64,000 bases of DNA, taken from the NCBI GenBank assembly GCA_048265185.1, contig JBLXBZ010000001.1, positions 248,001-312,000 on the forward strand, read 5' to 3'. This DNA comes from JBLXBZ01 sp048265185. GTDB taxonomy: Bacteria; Pseudomonadota; Alphaproteobacteria; Rhizobiales; Stappiaceae. The notes beneath the pieces are model-generated. The model was not told where the DNA came from, did no database searches, and was given only the letters and a program-made list of their open reading frames with translations. A program made the position numbers and the translations under genes. Positions 8,524-17,056 of the stretch are shown piece after piece (within the stretch, counting starts at the first letter, position 1; the number at the start of each line of letters is the position of its first letter).

Positions 8524-9915
8524 ATGCCGATCGAAATTTTGATGCCGGCCCTCTCGCCGACTATGGAAGAGGGAAAACTGGCGAAATGGTTGAAGAGTGA
8601 AGGTGATGCGGTCGCCTCGGGCGATGTGATCGCGGAGATCGAGACCGACAAGGCGACCATGGAAGTGGAGGCCGTGGACGAAGGCACGCTTGGCAAGATA
8701 CTGATTGAGGAAGGCGCTGAGAACGTCAAGGTCAATACGGTGATCGCCATGTTGCTTGAAGACGGTGAAGACGCGGCTGCGCTCGACAAGGCTCCAGCGT
8801 CTGCGAAGCCTTCAGACGCGAGCGCTTCTCCCGCTCCGGCCAGCTCTGACGTCGCCCCCTCAAACGGCGCGTTCGCCGCGCCTAAGATGGCGGTGGCGGC
8901 TTCCGACCCTGAGCTTCCCGAAGGCGTGGAAATGGTGTCCACCACCGTTCGCGAAGCCTTGCGCGACGCAATGGCGGAAGAAATGCGCCGCGACGGCGAC
9001 GTTTTCGTCATGGGCGAAGAAGTGGCCGAATATCAGGGCGCCTACAAGATCACGCAAGGCTTGCTTGATGAGTTTTCCGCGCGCCGGGTGATCGATACGC
9101 CGATCACTGAACATGGTTTCGCCGGCATGGGCGTTGGCGCGGCTATGGCGGGTCTGCGGCCAATCGTCGAGTTCATGACCTTCAACTTCGCCATGCAGGC
9201 GATGGACCAGATCATCAATTCAGCGGCGAAAACGCTTTACATGTCGGGTGGTCAGATGGGCGCGCCCATCGTATTCCGCGGACCGAACGGCGCGGCTGCG
9301 CGCGTCGGGGCGCAGCATTCGCAAGATTACGCTTCGTGGTTCGCGCATATTCCCGGGCTCAAGGTCGTGCAGCCTTATTCGGCCGCTGACGCCAAGGGGC
9401 TTTTGAAGGCGGCGATTCGCGACCCGAACCCAGTCGTCTTTTTGGAGAACGAAATCCTTTACGGCCAATCCTTTGACGTGCCGAAAATGGATGACTTCCT
9501 TCTGCCCATCGGTAAAGCTAAGATTGAACGCGAGGGAAGCGACGTTACGATCGTATCCTGGGGCATTGGCATGACCTATGCGGTCAAGGCGGTTGAAGAA
9601 TTGGCGGCGCAAGGAGTTTCCGCCGAGCTGGTCAACTTGCGTACGATCCGTCCGCTGGATATCGACACCATTATCGCCTCCGTTCAGAAGACTGGTCGTC
9701 TCGTGACCGTTGAAGAAGCTTTCCCGGTCTGTTCGGTTTCGGCTGAAATTGGCTATCAGGTTCAGGAAAAAGCCTTCGATTGGCTTGACGCGCCAATCCT
9801 TCGGGTGACTGGAAAAGACGTGCCGATGCCATATGCGGCGAACCTGGAGAAGCTGGCTTTGCCGTCGGTTAAGGAAGTCATCGATGCGGTGAAAGCCGTA
9901 ACCTATACGGGCTGA
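8524..9915 (+). CDS. pdhB: Pyruvate dehydrogenase E1 component, beta subunit, with N-terminal lipoyl domain
   Basis: Residues 1-80 form a biotinyl/lipoyl domain with the lipoylation lysine at K43 (ETDKATMEVE). It is nearly identical to the one at the start of PdhC. An Ala/Pro/Ser-rich linker (about 85-125) leads to the E1 beta transketolase-like domain, which starts at STTVREALRDAMAEEM. That domain contains GEEVAEYQGAYK, RVIDTPITEHGFAGMG and the C-terminal transketolase fold. An E1 beta subunit with its own lipoyl domain (463 residues rather than about 330) is a known alphaproteobacterial trait, described in Sinorhizobium and Zymomonas. Both lipoyl domains depend on LipA, which is encoded about 4.4 kb downstream. 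Confidence 0.97.
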   Translation: MPIEILMPALSPTMEEGKLAKWLKSEGDAVASGDVIAEIETDKATMEVEAVDEGTLGKILIEEGAENVKVNTVIAMLLEDGEDAAALDKAPASAKPSDASASPAPASSDVAPSNGAFAAPKMAVAASDPELPEGVEMVSTTVREALRDAMAEEMRRDGDVFVMGEEVAEYQGAYKITQGLLDEFSARRVIDTPITEHGFAGMGVGAAMAGLRPIVEFMTFNFAMQAMDQIINSAAKTLYMSGGQMGAPIVFRGPNGAAARVGAQHSQDYASWFAHIPGLKVVQPYSAADAKGLLKAAIRDPNPVVFLENEILYGQSFDVPKMDDFLLPIGKAKIEREGSDVTIVSWGIGMTYAVKAVEELAAQGVSAELVNLRTIRPLDIDTIIASVQKTGRLVTVEEAFPVCSVSAEIGYQVQEKAFDWLDAPILRVTGKDVPMPYAANLEKLALPSVKEVIDAVKAVTYTG

Positions 9916-9931
9916 TCCTAGGGAGGTTTTT

Positions 9932-11257
9932 ATGCCGATCAATATACTGATGCCGGCCCTCTCGCCGACCATGGAAGAGGGCAATCTGGCTAAATGGCTC
10001 GTCAAAGAAGGCGATCAAGTCGCCTCTGGCGACGTTTTAGCCGAAATCGAAACCGATAAAGCGACCATGGAAGTGGAGGCGGTTGACGAGGGAACGATTG
10101 GTAAAATCGTTATTTCTGAAGGAACTAACGGCGTTAAGGTCAATGAAGTGATCGCCGTTCTGCTTGAAGAAGGTGAAGACGCTTCCGCCATTGATCTTGG
10201 CGGCGGGGCGCCTAAGGCGAGCGGGCCTGAAACGGTTGAACCGCAAGCGGTTCAGCAAGCTGACAAGCCTGCGGCGGCTCCGACTGCGCCGCTGCCTGCG
10301 CCTGTCGCCAAATCCGGCGAGCGGATTTTTTCCTCGCCTTTGGCGCGCCGGATCGCCGGGCAGAATAATCTGGACCTCTCGGCCTTGACTGGCACGGGAC
10401 CTCATGGACGGATCGTCAAGCGTGACGTGGAAGAGGCGCTGAAGTCCGGAGCAGGCAAAACCGCGCCCGCGCCCAAAGCTGCGGCTGAGACGGCGACGCC
10501 TCAAGCGGCCCCAGGCATGTCTAGCGACGCGGTTCTCAAGCTGTTTGAAGAAGGGTCTTATGAAATCGTGCCTCATGACGGCATGCGTAAGACCATCGCT
10601 AAACGCTTGACCGAGTCCAAGCAAACGGTTCCGCATTTCTATCTTACCGTAGATTGCGAGCTGGATGCGCTTCTGGCGTTGCGCGCTCAGTTGAACGCCA
10701 GCGCTCCGAAAGACAAGGATGGAAAGCCAGCCTATAAACTGTCGGTGAACGACATGATCATCAAGGCTCAGGCCTTGGCGCTCAAAGCGATCCCAGCGGC
10801 GAACGCCTCTTGGACTGACGCTGGCATGTTGATGCATAAGCACGCCGACGTTGGCGTGGCTGTTTCCATTGAAGGCGGCTTGATCACGCCGATCATTCGG
10901 CGCGCGGAAGAAAAAACCTTATCGACCATTTCCAATGAAATGAAGGATTTGGCCAAACGCGCGCGTGAGCGCAAGCTGCAACCGCAAGAATATCAAGGCG
11001 GAACCACTGCGGTCTCCAACCTTGGCATGTTCGGCATTCGCAACTTCAGCGCTGTTATCAACCCGCCGCATGCGACTATTCTGGCGGTTGGCGCCGGGGA
11101 GCAGCGTCCGGTCGTCAAAGACGGGGCGCTGGCGGTGGCGACGATTATGTCGGTGACATTGTCGACGGATCATCGCGCCGTTGATGGGGCTCTTGGCGCG
11201 GAATTAATTTCCGCCTTCAAGAATTTCGTCGAAAATCCAATGTCGATGCTGGTTTGA
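9932..11257 (+). CDS. pdhC: Pyruvate dehydrogenase E2, dihydrolipoamide acetyltransferase
   Basis: This is the core subunit that passes the acetyl group from the lipoyl arm to CoA. Domains in order are: a lipoyl domain (1-80, K43), an Ala/Pro linker, a peripheral-subunit-binding domain near 131-167 (SSPLARRIAGQNNLDLSAL, then GTGPHGRIVKRDV), a second linker, and a catalytic domain from about 210. The active-site motif HRAVDG lies near residue 413. The single lipoyl domain and 441 residues match alphaproteobacterial E2. A strong ribosome site (GGGAGG) precedes the ATG. A hairpin follows only 7 bp after the stop, see the entry at 11265. Confidence 0.97.
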   Translation: MPINILMPALSPTMEEGNLAKWLVKEGDQVASGDVLAEIETDKATMEVEAVDEGTIGKIVISEGTNGVKVNEVIAVLLEEGEDASAIDLGGGAPKASGPETVEPQAVQQADKPAAAPTAPLPAPVAKSGERIFSSPLARRIAGQNNLDLSALTGTGPHGRIVKRDVEEALKSGAGKTAPAPKAAAETATPQAAPGMSSDAVLKLFEEGSYEIVPHDGMRKTIAKRLTESKQTVPHFYLTVDCELDALLALRAQLNASAPKDKDGKPAYKLSVNDMIIKAQALALKAIPAANASWTDAGMLMHKHADVGVAVSIEGGLITPIIRRAEEKTLSTISNEMKDLAKRARERKLQPQEYQGGTTAVSNLGMFGIRNFSAVINPPHATILAVGAGEQRPVVKDGALAVATIMSVTLSTDHRAVDGALGAELISAFKNFVENPMSMLV

Positions 11258-11264
11258 TTTGGCG

Positions 11265-11291
11265 GCCCGGTTTCACCCTTTGAAGCCGGGC
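11265..11291 (+). terminator. Hairpin directly after pdhC (possible terminator or attenuator)
   Basis: An 11-bp stem (GCCCGGTTTCA with TGAAGCCGGGC, one T:G pair) closes on a 5-nt loop, 7 bp after the pdhC stop. Only a weak T-containing tail (TTGCTCCTG) follows, so termination may be partial. It would reduce transcription into the glycosyltransferase and lpd genes downstream. Confidence 0.5.
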
Positions 11292-11339
11292 TTGCTCCTG
11301 TCATGGACGAGAACTGAAACGAGTGGGGCATAGTGAACT

Positions 11340-12191
11340 TTGAAAGTTTTTGACGGCTTCACTTTTTTTAATGAGCTGGACGTGCTCGAAATTCGTTTGC
11401 GCGAATTGGATTCTTTGGTTGACGTTTTCGTTCTGGTCGAAGCGACCCAAACGTTCACGGGAAAACCGAAGCCGTTGCATTTCGAGCTGAACAAGCAACG
11501 GTTCGCGCCTTATCTCCATAAAATACGCCATATTGTCGTTGATGACTTTACCGACCAGATGACCAGCGCCTGGGACCGGGAGTTTCATCAGCGCAGCGCG
11601 ATTGGGCGCGGTCTGGAGGGGGCTGCGCCGGGAGATTACGTTATTATCTCCGACGTCGACGAGATTCCAAAGCCGGATGTTTTGCATCAAGCCTTGCAAA
11701 ACAGCGTGCATCATCGCGCGGTGACGTTTTTCGGCGGCGATCTATTTCGTTATAAGCTGAATTATCTGGTTGAGCCGAATAATCTGACTTCATGTCCGCG
11801 CATGATTGACGCTCGGTATTTTATTGACGCGCAGGTTCTTCGCCATTGTAAGGTTGTGAAGTCGCGTAGATTGCCCACGTGGATCGAGACGCCGCTGTGG
11901 CGCTGGCGGACTATGGTTCAATACAAGGCTCCGTTAAACCGGATTGTGCTTCCCTCCAGCTGCTGGCATTTCAGCTACATGGGAGATTTTGACCGGGTGG
12001 CGACCAAGCTCGGCGCCTTCTCTCACACGGAGCACAATACGGACGAACACAAGCAGGCGGTTCTCGATTTGTTGGCGCAGCTGGATGAAGGCAGCGACGG
12101 CGGTCAGGGCCAGATAGTTAAAATTGACGGAGAAATGCCGTCCGTTCTTCGGGATCATGGCGAAAAATTCGCCCATCTGATTGTTGACTAG
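11340..12191 (+). CDS. Family 17 glycosyltransferase
   Basis: The 283-residue product matches glycosyltransferase family 17, the family of animal beta-1,4-mannosyl-glycoprotein N-acetylglucosaminyltransferase (MGAT3), which also has many bacterial members of unknown acceptor. The hallmark N-terminus is FDGFTFFNELDVLEIRLREL, with FVLVEATQTFTGKPKPLHFE, YVIISDVDEIPKP (the DxD-type segment) and SSCWHFSYMGD further on. The start is TTG at 11340; upstream in-frame codons offer nothing better and family proteins begin at just this point. No signal peptide is present, so it is cytoplasmic. It interrupts the pyruvate dehydrogenase gene set between pdhC and lpd, an unusual place for a surface-sugar gene. 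Acceptor and donor cannot be told from sequence. Confidence 0.85.
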   Translation: MKVFDGFTFFNELDVLEIRLRELDSLVDVFVLVEATQTFTGKPKPLHFELNKQRFAPYLHKIRHIVVDDFTDQMTSAWDREFHQRSAIGRGLEGAAPGDYVIISDVDEIPKPDVLHQALQNSVHHRAVTFFGGDLFRYKLNYLVEPNNLTSCPRMIDARYFIDAQVLRHCKVVKSRRLPTWIETPLWRWRTMVQYKAPLNRIVLPSSCWHFSYMGDFDRVATKLGAFSHTEHNTDEHKQAVLDLLAQLDEGSDGGQGQIVKIDGEMPSVLRDHGEKFAHLIVD

Positions 12192-12232
12192 AAACATGCC
12201 CGCAGGGCGGGACGTAGATTGAGGTGCGACCA

Positions 12233-13678
12233 ATGAGTGACAATTCTTATGACCTTATCGTCATCGGCGGTGGCCCGGGCGGTTATGTGGCGGCGATTCG
12301 AGCGGCGCAACTGGGGTTGAAAACGGCGGTTGTCGAACGTGAGCATATGGGCGGGATTTGCCTCAATTGGGGGTGCATTCCCACCAAGGCTTTACTTCGG
12401 TCTGCCGAAATTTATAATTACATGAAGCACGCCAAGGACTTCGGACTGTCGGCGGACAACATCAGCTTTGACGCGGCCGCGATTGTCAAACGTTCACGCG
12501 GCGTGTCCGGTCAGCTTAGCGGCGGCGTCGGTTTTTTGATGAAGAAAAACAAGATCGACGTCATTTGGGGCGAAGCGAAGATTGTGAAGACCGGCGAAAT
12601 TCAGGTCTCCAAGCCCTCAAAAGACGCTGTTCAGCCGCAAAACCCTGCGCCTAAGGGCGTTAAGGGCGAGGGCGCTTACAAGGCGAAGCATATAGTTGTG
12701 GCCACGGGCGCCCGCCCGCGCGTCATTCCGGGAATCGAGCCTGACAAGGATCATATCTGGACCTATTTTGAGGCTATGGTGCCTCCCGCCATGCCCAAGT
12801 CGATGATAGTCATGGGCTCAGGCGCAATTGGCATTGAGTTCGCGTCATTCTATCGCTCCATGGGCGTTGACGTTACCGTAATCGAGTTGATGTCGCAGGT
12901 CATGCCGGTTGAAGATCCGGAAATCGCGGCCTTAGCGAAAAAGTCCTTTGAGAAACAGGGTATCAAGATTTTGCTTGAAGCCAAGGTCGCTAGCGTTGAA
13001 AAGGGCGGCGGCATGGTGACGGCGACGGTTGAGACCAAAAACGGCAAGACGCAAAAGATCGTGGCGGAAAAGCTGATCTCCGCCGTGGGCGTGGTGGGCA
13101 ACATCGAAGGGTTGGGCCTTGAAGCGCTTGGGGTCAAGACGGATCGTGGCTGTATTGTCACCGATGGTTACGGCAAAACCAACGTGCCGGGCGTATACGC
13201 CATTGGCGATGTGGCGGGACCTCCTATGTTGGCGCATAAGGCGGAGCATGAAGGCGTTATCTGCGTTGAAAAAATCGCAGGTGAGAAAAACGTTCATCCG
13301 ATGGACAAGCTCAAAATCCCAGGTTGCACTTATTGTAATCCTCAAGTCGCCTCTGTCGGCCTGACCGAGCCGAGGGCCAAGGAAGCGGGCTATGAAGTGA
13401 AAGTTGGGCGTTTTCCGTTTATCGGCAACGGCAAGGCGATCGCGCTTGGCGAGCCTGAAGGGTTGGTTAAAACCATCTTTGACGCTAAAACAGGCCAATT
13501 GCTTGGCGCGCACATGATTGGCGCGGAAGTGACTGAGTTGATACAAGGCTTCGTGGTCGCGATGAATTTGGAGACTACGGAAGAGGATTTGATGCATACC
13601 GTGTTCCCTCATCCAACGCTTTCTGAAATGATGAAGGAAAGCGTTCTTGACGCTTACGGTAAGGTTTTGAATATGTAA
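12233..13678 (+). CDS. lpd: Dihydrolipoamide dehydrogenase (E3)
   Basis: This FAD disulfide oxidoreductase reoxidises dihydrolipoamide in the pyruvate dehydrogenase complex and probably in other 2-oxoacid complexes. From the ATG at 12233 it has 481 residues. The FAD-binding GGGPGGYVAA is near residue 12, the redox pair C43/C48 lies in GGICLNWGCIPTK, the NAD site is GSGAIGIEFASF, and the C-terminal active-site HPTLSE is present. I prefer the ATG at 12233 over an in-frame GTG at 12224 because GAGG ends 8 nt before that ATG. There is a short insertion (about residues 125-150, rich in Lys/Pro) before KHIVVATGARPR. The gene lies 32 bp after the glycosyltransferase stop. Confidence 0.96.
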   Translation: MSDNSYDLIVIGGGPGGYVAAIRAAQLGLKTAVVEREHMGGICLNWGCIPTKALLRSAEIYNYMKHAKDFGLSADNISFDAAAIVKRSRGVSGQLSGGVGFLMKKNKIDVIWGEAKIVKTGEIQVSKPSKDAVQPQNPAPKGVKGEGAYKAKHIVVATGARPRVIPGIEPDKDHIWTYFEAMVPPAMPKSMIVMGSGAIGIEFASFYRSMGVDVTVIELMSQVMPVEDPEIAALAKKSFEKQGIKILLEAKVASVEKGGGMVTATVETKNGKTQKIVAEKLISAVGVVGNIEGLGLEALGVKTDRGCIVTDGYGKTNVPGVYAIGDVAGPPMLAHKAEHEGVICVEKIAGEKNVHPMDKLKIPGCTYCNPQVASVGLTEPRAKEAGYEVKVGRFPFIGNGKAIALGEPEGLVKTIFDAKTGQLLGAHMIGAEVTELIQGFVVAMNLETTEEDLMHTVFPHPTLSEMMKESVLDAYGKVLNM

Positions 13679-13694
13679 TCCATGGGAGTTGGCG

Positions 13695-13943
13695 ATGGAG
13701 ATCGGGCCAATTTTATCTTGGTGCGTCATCGGGATTTTGGCGGGTTACGCCGCCAGTTTCATCGTGGGAGGCGCAGGCGTTCTGCGCTATCTTGTCACCG
13801 GATTGATTGGCGCCTTTGTCGGCGGTTTCCTGATGGACGTCAGCGGGCTTCAGTTCAGTTTGGGAAACCCGTTCGCCACCCAGATCGCGGTGGCCGCGAT
13901 TGGGGCCGTCGTGGTTGGGCTTCTTGGACGAATCCTTGTTTGA
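13695..13943 (+). CDS. GlsB/YeaQ/YmgE-type small membrane protein
   Basis: A hydrophobic protein of 82 residues with three predicted membrane segments separated by Gly-rich turns (GILAGYAASFIVGG, GLIGAFVGGFL, AAIGAVVVGLLGRIL). This is the pattern of the transglycosylase-associated/YeaQ family. Despite the family name, no enzymatic activity is established; members are often stress-induced. The ATG at 13695 has GGGAG 6 nt upstream; an earlier in-frame TTG lies too close to that site. It is directly followed by a paralogous gene, and both sit between lpd and lipA. Confidence 0.75.
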   Translation: MEIGPILSWCVIGILAGYAASFIVGGAGVLRYLVTGLIGAFVGGFLMDVSGLQFSLGNPFATQIAVAAIGAVVVGLLGRILV

Positions 13944-13985
13944 CGGACCGTCGCGCTAGATGCCGAAGAATGATAGGAGGAGAGC

Positions 13986-14225
13986 ATGAGCATCATTTTC
14001 TGGATTGTGGTCGGTTTGATCGCCGGAGCGCTGGCTCACCGGATCGTCGGCGGGCGCGGTGGGTTGCTGGGCAGTCTCATTGTTGGCCTTGTTGGCTCCT
14101 TGATTGGCGGCAAATTGGCTTCGTTGTTGAAGTTGAATGTGACGGGCGGGTTTGTTGACCAGCTTGTGATGTCCACTGTAGGGGCGATTATATTGCTTTT
14201 TCTGTGGCGGAAGATTTTTCGGTAA
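13986..14225 (+). CDS. GlsB/YeaQ/YmgE-type small membrane protein (second copy)
   Basis: This 79-residue product is closer to the family consensus than its neighbour: IIFWIVVGLIAGALAHRIVG, then GSLIVGLVGSLIGGKLA, and a third helix ending LLFLWRKIFR. It has three membrane segments. The ribosome site AGGAGG is very strong. The two tandem genes are only moderately alike, so the duplication is either old or the pair was recruited separately. The role is unknown beyond an inner-membrane location. Confidence 0.85.
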   Translation: MSIIFWIVVGLIAGALAHRIVGGRGGLLGSLIVGLVGSLIGGKLASLLKLNVTGGFVDQLVMSTVGAIILLFLWRKIFR

Positions 14226-14350
14226 GGCCCTTCGGCGTGAAAGCGCCGGATGTGGCTTTTAGGGACGCGTTACGCCTGAACTGCGCGGAAGTTTGATTTC
14301 AGAGGTTTTTCACTAAAGGATCGCTTGACGTTTACGGCGAAGAGCGACAT

Positions 14351-15346
14351 GTGAGTTATATGGTCACAATAGTCGATACAATCACCGCTTCTAAGCCCGA
14401 AAGCGCGGCGAATATTTCTGCGCGCCCCCGTCATCCGGAAAAAGCGCACCGGCCGGATAATCCCGTGCAGCGCAAACCGTCTTGGATCAGGGTGAAAGCG
14501 CCCACGTCGCCCGTATATGGCGAGACGATCAAGGTCGTGCGCGAGAACAAGCTCGTCACCGTTTGCGAGGAGGCTGGCTGTCCGAATATTGGCGAATGCT
14601 GGTCGAAGAAACACGCCAGCTTCATGATCCTCGGCGACACTTGCACAAGAGCGTGCGCGTTTTGTAACGTGCGCACGGGAATGCCCGGTCCGGTTGACCC
14701 TGAAGAGCCGGAGAACATCGCCAAGGCGATTGCGGCGATGGAGCTGGAGCATGTGGTGATCACATCCGTCGATCGGGATGATCTGGACGACGGCGGCGCT
14801 CAGCATTTCGCCGACGTCATTCAGGCTATTCGCGTCGGATCCCCTCGCACAACCATTGAAGTTCTAACGCCCGATTTCTTACGTAAAGACGGAGCGTTGG
14901 AGATTGTTGTTGAAGCAAAGCCTGACGTTTTCAACCACAATCTGGAAACAGTTCCCTCCAATTATCTCAAGGTCCGTCCCGGCGCGCGTTATTTCCATTC
15001 GATTCGCCTGTTGCAACGGGTGAAGGAATTGGATCCCACGATGTTCACCAAATCCGGGATCATGGTAGGCTTGGGTGAGGAGCGGAACGAAGTTCTTCAG
15101 TTGATGGACGACTTGCGTAGCGCTGACATTGATTTCCTTACAATTGGCCAATATCTTCAGCCGACGAAAAAACACCACCCGGTGATCAGCTTCGTCACGC
15201 CGGATGAGTTCAAGGCCTATGAGAAAATCGCTTACACTAAAGGGTTTCTCAAAGTGTCGGCCAGCCCGTTGACCCGCTCGTCTCATCATGCGGGGGAGGA
15301 TTTCGCCGACCTTAAGCGCGCGCGTGAAGCCAAAGTGGGGCATTGA
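14351..15346 (+). CDS. lipA: Lipoyl synthase
   Basis: This radical SAM enzyme inserts two sulfurs into protein-bound octanoyl groups, completing the lipoyl arms of PdhB, PdhC and other carriers. The 331 residues carry the auxiliary cluster motif CX4CX5C (CEEAGCPNIGEC) and the radical SAM motif CTRACAFC. MPGPVDPEEP, VDRDDLDDGGAQHFA and the C-terminal SSHHAGEDF also match the family. The start could be GTG at 14351 or ATG at 14360; both are a reasonable distance from GAAGAG. Placement after lpd links lipoate synthesis with its main client complex. Confidence 0.96.
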   Translation: MSYMVTIVDTITASKPESAANISARPRHPEKAHRPDNPVQRKPSWIRVKAPTSPVYGETIKVVRENKLVTVCEEAGCPNIGECWSKKHASFMILGDTCTRACAFCNVRTGMPGPVDPEEPENIAKAIAAMELEHVVITSVDRDDLDDGGAQHFADVIQAIRVGSPRTTIEVLTPDFLRKDGALEIVVEAKPDVFNHNLETVPSNYLKVRPGARYFHSIRLLQRVKELDPTMFTKSGIMVGLGEERNEVLQLMDDLRSADIDFLTIGQYLQPTKKHHPVISFVTPDEFKAYEKIAYTKGFLKVSASPLTRSSHHAGEDFADLKRAREAKVGH

Positions 15347-15434
15347 GGCGGGCGCGTCTTCACCCTGATTTTTTCACGCTGTTTTGAGCGTCAAGTGAAT
15401 CTCGTTTATCCCTGTAATAATCAGCAGTGAATTT

Positions 15435-15911
15435 ATGCCGACCTATAAGACCAGCCATAGCGTCGATCATTCCGCGCATAACATGTATGCGTTGGTTGCG
15501 GATGTGGAGCAATATCCGCAGTTCGTTCCTTTGTGTGAGGAATTGATCGTGCGCGGGCGCAAGAAACTTGATGATGGGCGTGAAATCTTGGTCGCGGATA
15601 TGACCGTAGCCTATAAATTGTTTCGCGAGACTTTCACGAGCCGCGTCACCCTCATGCCATTTTCTGGTGGGGAGGGAAACTCTGAGGGCGAGATCCTAGT
15701 CGAATACCTTGACGGTCCGTTTCGTCACTTGGAAAATCGTTGGTCTTTCAAGGAATTGGAGGAAGGACGAAGCGAAGTTGGTTTTTTCATTGATTACGAA
15801 TTCAAAAACAGAACGCTTGGCGCTGTGATGGGCGTCATGTTCGACCGGGCTTTCCGAAAATTCTCCACTGCTTTTGAAGCTAGAGCGGATGAAATTTACA
15901 AGGTGATTTGA
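15435..15911 (+). CDS. Coenzyme Q-binding protein COQ10-like (START domain)
   Basis: The 158-residue product belongs to the Coq10/RatA branch of the START-like fold, a lipid-binding helix-grip protein that in mitochondria supports ubiquinone function. Matching features are YKTSHSVDHSAHNMYALVADV, EQYPQFVPLCEEL, RETFTSRVTL and the ending FEFKNRTLGAVMG-type segment (here DYEFKNRTLGAVMGVMFDRA). It follows lipA by 88 bp, a neighbourhood common in alphaproteobacteria. E. coli RatA is a close relative with a disputed ribosome role, so the ubiquinone function is the favoured but not proven reading. Confidence 0.88.
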   Translation: MPTYKTSHSVDHSAHNMYALVADVEQYPQFVPLCEELIVRGRKKLDDGREILVADMTVAYKLFRETFTSRVTLMPFSGGEGNSEGEILVEYLDGPFRHLENRWSFKELEEGRSEVGFFIDYEFKNRTLGAVMGVMFDRAFRKFSTAFEARADEIYKVI

Positions 15912-15958
15912 GCTTTGACGCCGTTGGTTGTTCGGCGAGGCGAGAAGGCAAGCCGGCG

Positions 15959-16414
15959 TTATTCCGCCGCGTGATAACTTTTCGAGTATTTTCCAGAATT
16001 TCGATAATCTTTCAGCGCTTGACGAATATTGGCGAAGCGCTGGCGATGTTGAAGGTTCTTTCCACGCGTGCGCATGATCGTTACGTAATCTTCGACCAGT
16101 CCAACGTCTTTGAGCGTCACTTGGCTTTCGGGATCTTCGCATAGGCGGAACCAGCCTTTGCCGTTGTTATATTCCAGCCCGACGTCGCGTCCTTCGGCGG
16201 CTTCCCACAATACCCAGGCGACGGTGTAAGGGCGCACCCAATAGGCGCGATTGCAATATTGCACTTGCGACAGCCCTTCTGACTTTTCTGTAAAGACCTT
16301 GTGACTACCGTAAAAGGCGCCGTCCACCTGTCTTGAAATCATGTGAAAGTCGGCTGCGAAAGCCTGCGTGGCGCTCAGCAGAAAAAGAGCTATTGGAATG
16401 AAGACGCGATGCAT
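15959..16414 (-). CDS. Secreted hypothetical protein
   Basis: I do not recognise this family. The 151-residue product begins with a clear Sec signal peptide (MHRVFIPIALFLLSATQAFA, cleavage after AFA), so the mature protein of about 130 residues is periplasmic. The mature part has two Cys (QYCNRAYWVR and FRLCEDPES), probably one disulfide, and several aromatic residues. The C-terminus is basic (KDYRNSGKYSKSYHAAE). The gene faces coq10 with a 47-bp gap and stands alone on the minus strand, about 100 bp beyond the end of the pncC gene. Confidence 0.7.
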   Translation of the reverse strand: MHRVFIPIALFLLSATQAFAADFHMISRQVDGAFYGSHKVFTEKSEGLSQVQYCNRAYWVRPYTVAWVLWEAAEGRDVGLEYNNGKGWFRLCEDPESQVTLKDVGLVEDYVTIMRTRGKNLQHRQRFANIRQALKDYRNSGKYSKSYHAAE

Positions 16415-16516
16415 GGAGTTCCCTCATTTAGACACTCTTCTTATGCCATTTGAGTTGTTAATTTTACCCCTTTCCAATCAACTGATTGCAAACACGACGA
16501 AGAGAAGGTTCAAAGA

Positions 16517-17014
16517 TTAGATCAAATTGTACAGACCGTCGAGGGCTTGTTGGATCGCGTTGGTCCTGATCGACGTTCTGCCATGATTTTCAAACCTGCG
16601 TTCGACATGGCGCACGCTTTCCCCTCGTTTTGCAAAACCGAAATGCACCAGTCCCACGGGCTTGTTCAATGTTCCGCCGCCAGGGCCGGCCACGCCAGTG
16701 ACGGAGACGGCGATATTCGCGCGCGAATGATCAAGCGCGCCTTGAACCATGGCGCGGGCGACGGCCTCGCTCACCGCGCCATGTTGGTTGATCAACTCCA
16801 TAGGCACGCCAAGCATCTCTGCTTTGGCTTCATTTGAATAGGTTACAAAGCCGCGCTCCACCACCGCCGAGGAACCTGCGACTTCGGTGAGCGCCCCCAT
16901 GATCAATCCGCCAGTGCATGACTCCGCCGCGGCTATTTTCAACTCATGGCGCTTGCACGCCTCCAACAGCTCTTGCGCGGCGCTAATCAGTTCGTCGGTA
17001 TGGGTGGTCAACAT
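16517..17014 (-). CDS. pncC: CinA C-terminal domain / nicotinamide-nucleotide amidohydrolase
   Basis: The 165-residue stand-alone CinA C-terminal domain is the PncC-type enzyme that deamidates nicotinamide mononucleotide to nicotinate mononucleotide in the pyridine nucleotide cycle. The motifs AAAESCTGGLIMGALTEVAG, FVTYSNEAKAEMLGV and VSVTGVAGPGGG are all present. The N-terminal MoCF domain of full-length CinA is absent, as in most proteobacterial PncC. It is the last gene of a minus-strand run (erpA, xth, DSD1-like, pncC), 42 bp after the aldolase gene. Confidence 0.9.
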   Translation of the reverse strand: MLTTHTDELISAAQELLEACKRHELKIAAAESCTGGLIMGALTEVAGSSAVVERGFVTYSNEAKAEMLGVPMELINQHGAVSEAVARAMVQGALDHSRANIAVSVTGVAGPGGGTLNKPVGLVHFGFAKRGESVRHVERRFENHGRTSIRTNAIQQALDGLYNLI

Positions 17015-17056
17015 GGCGGGCGTCTTCTTTCAGGAGGTGTCTGCGTTTTCAAGCCC

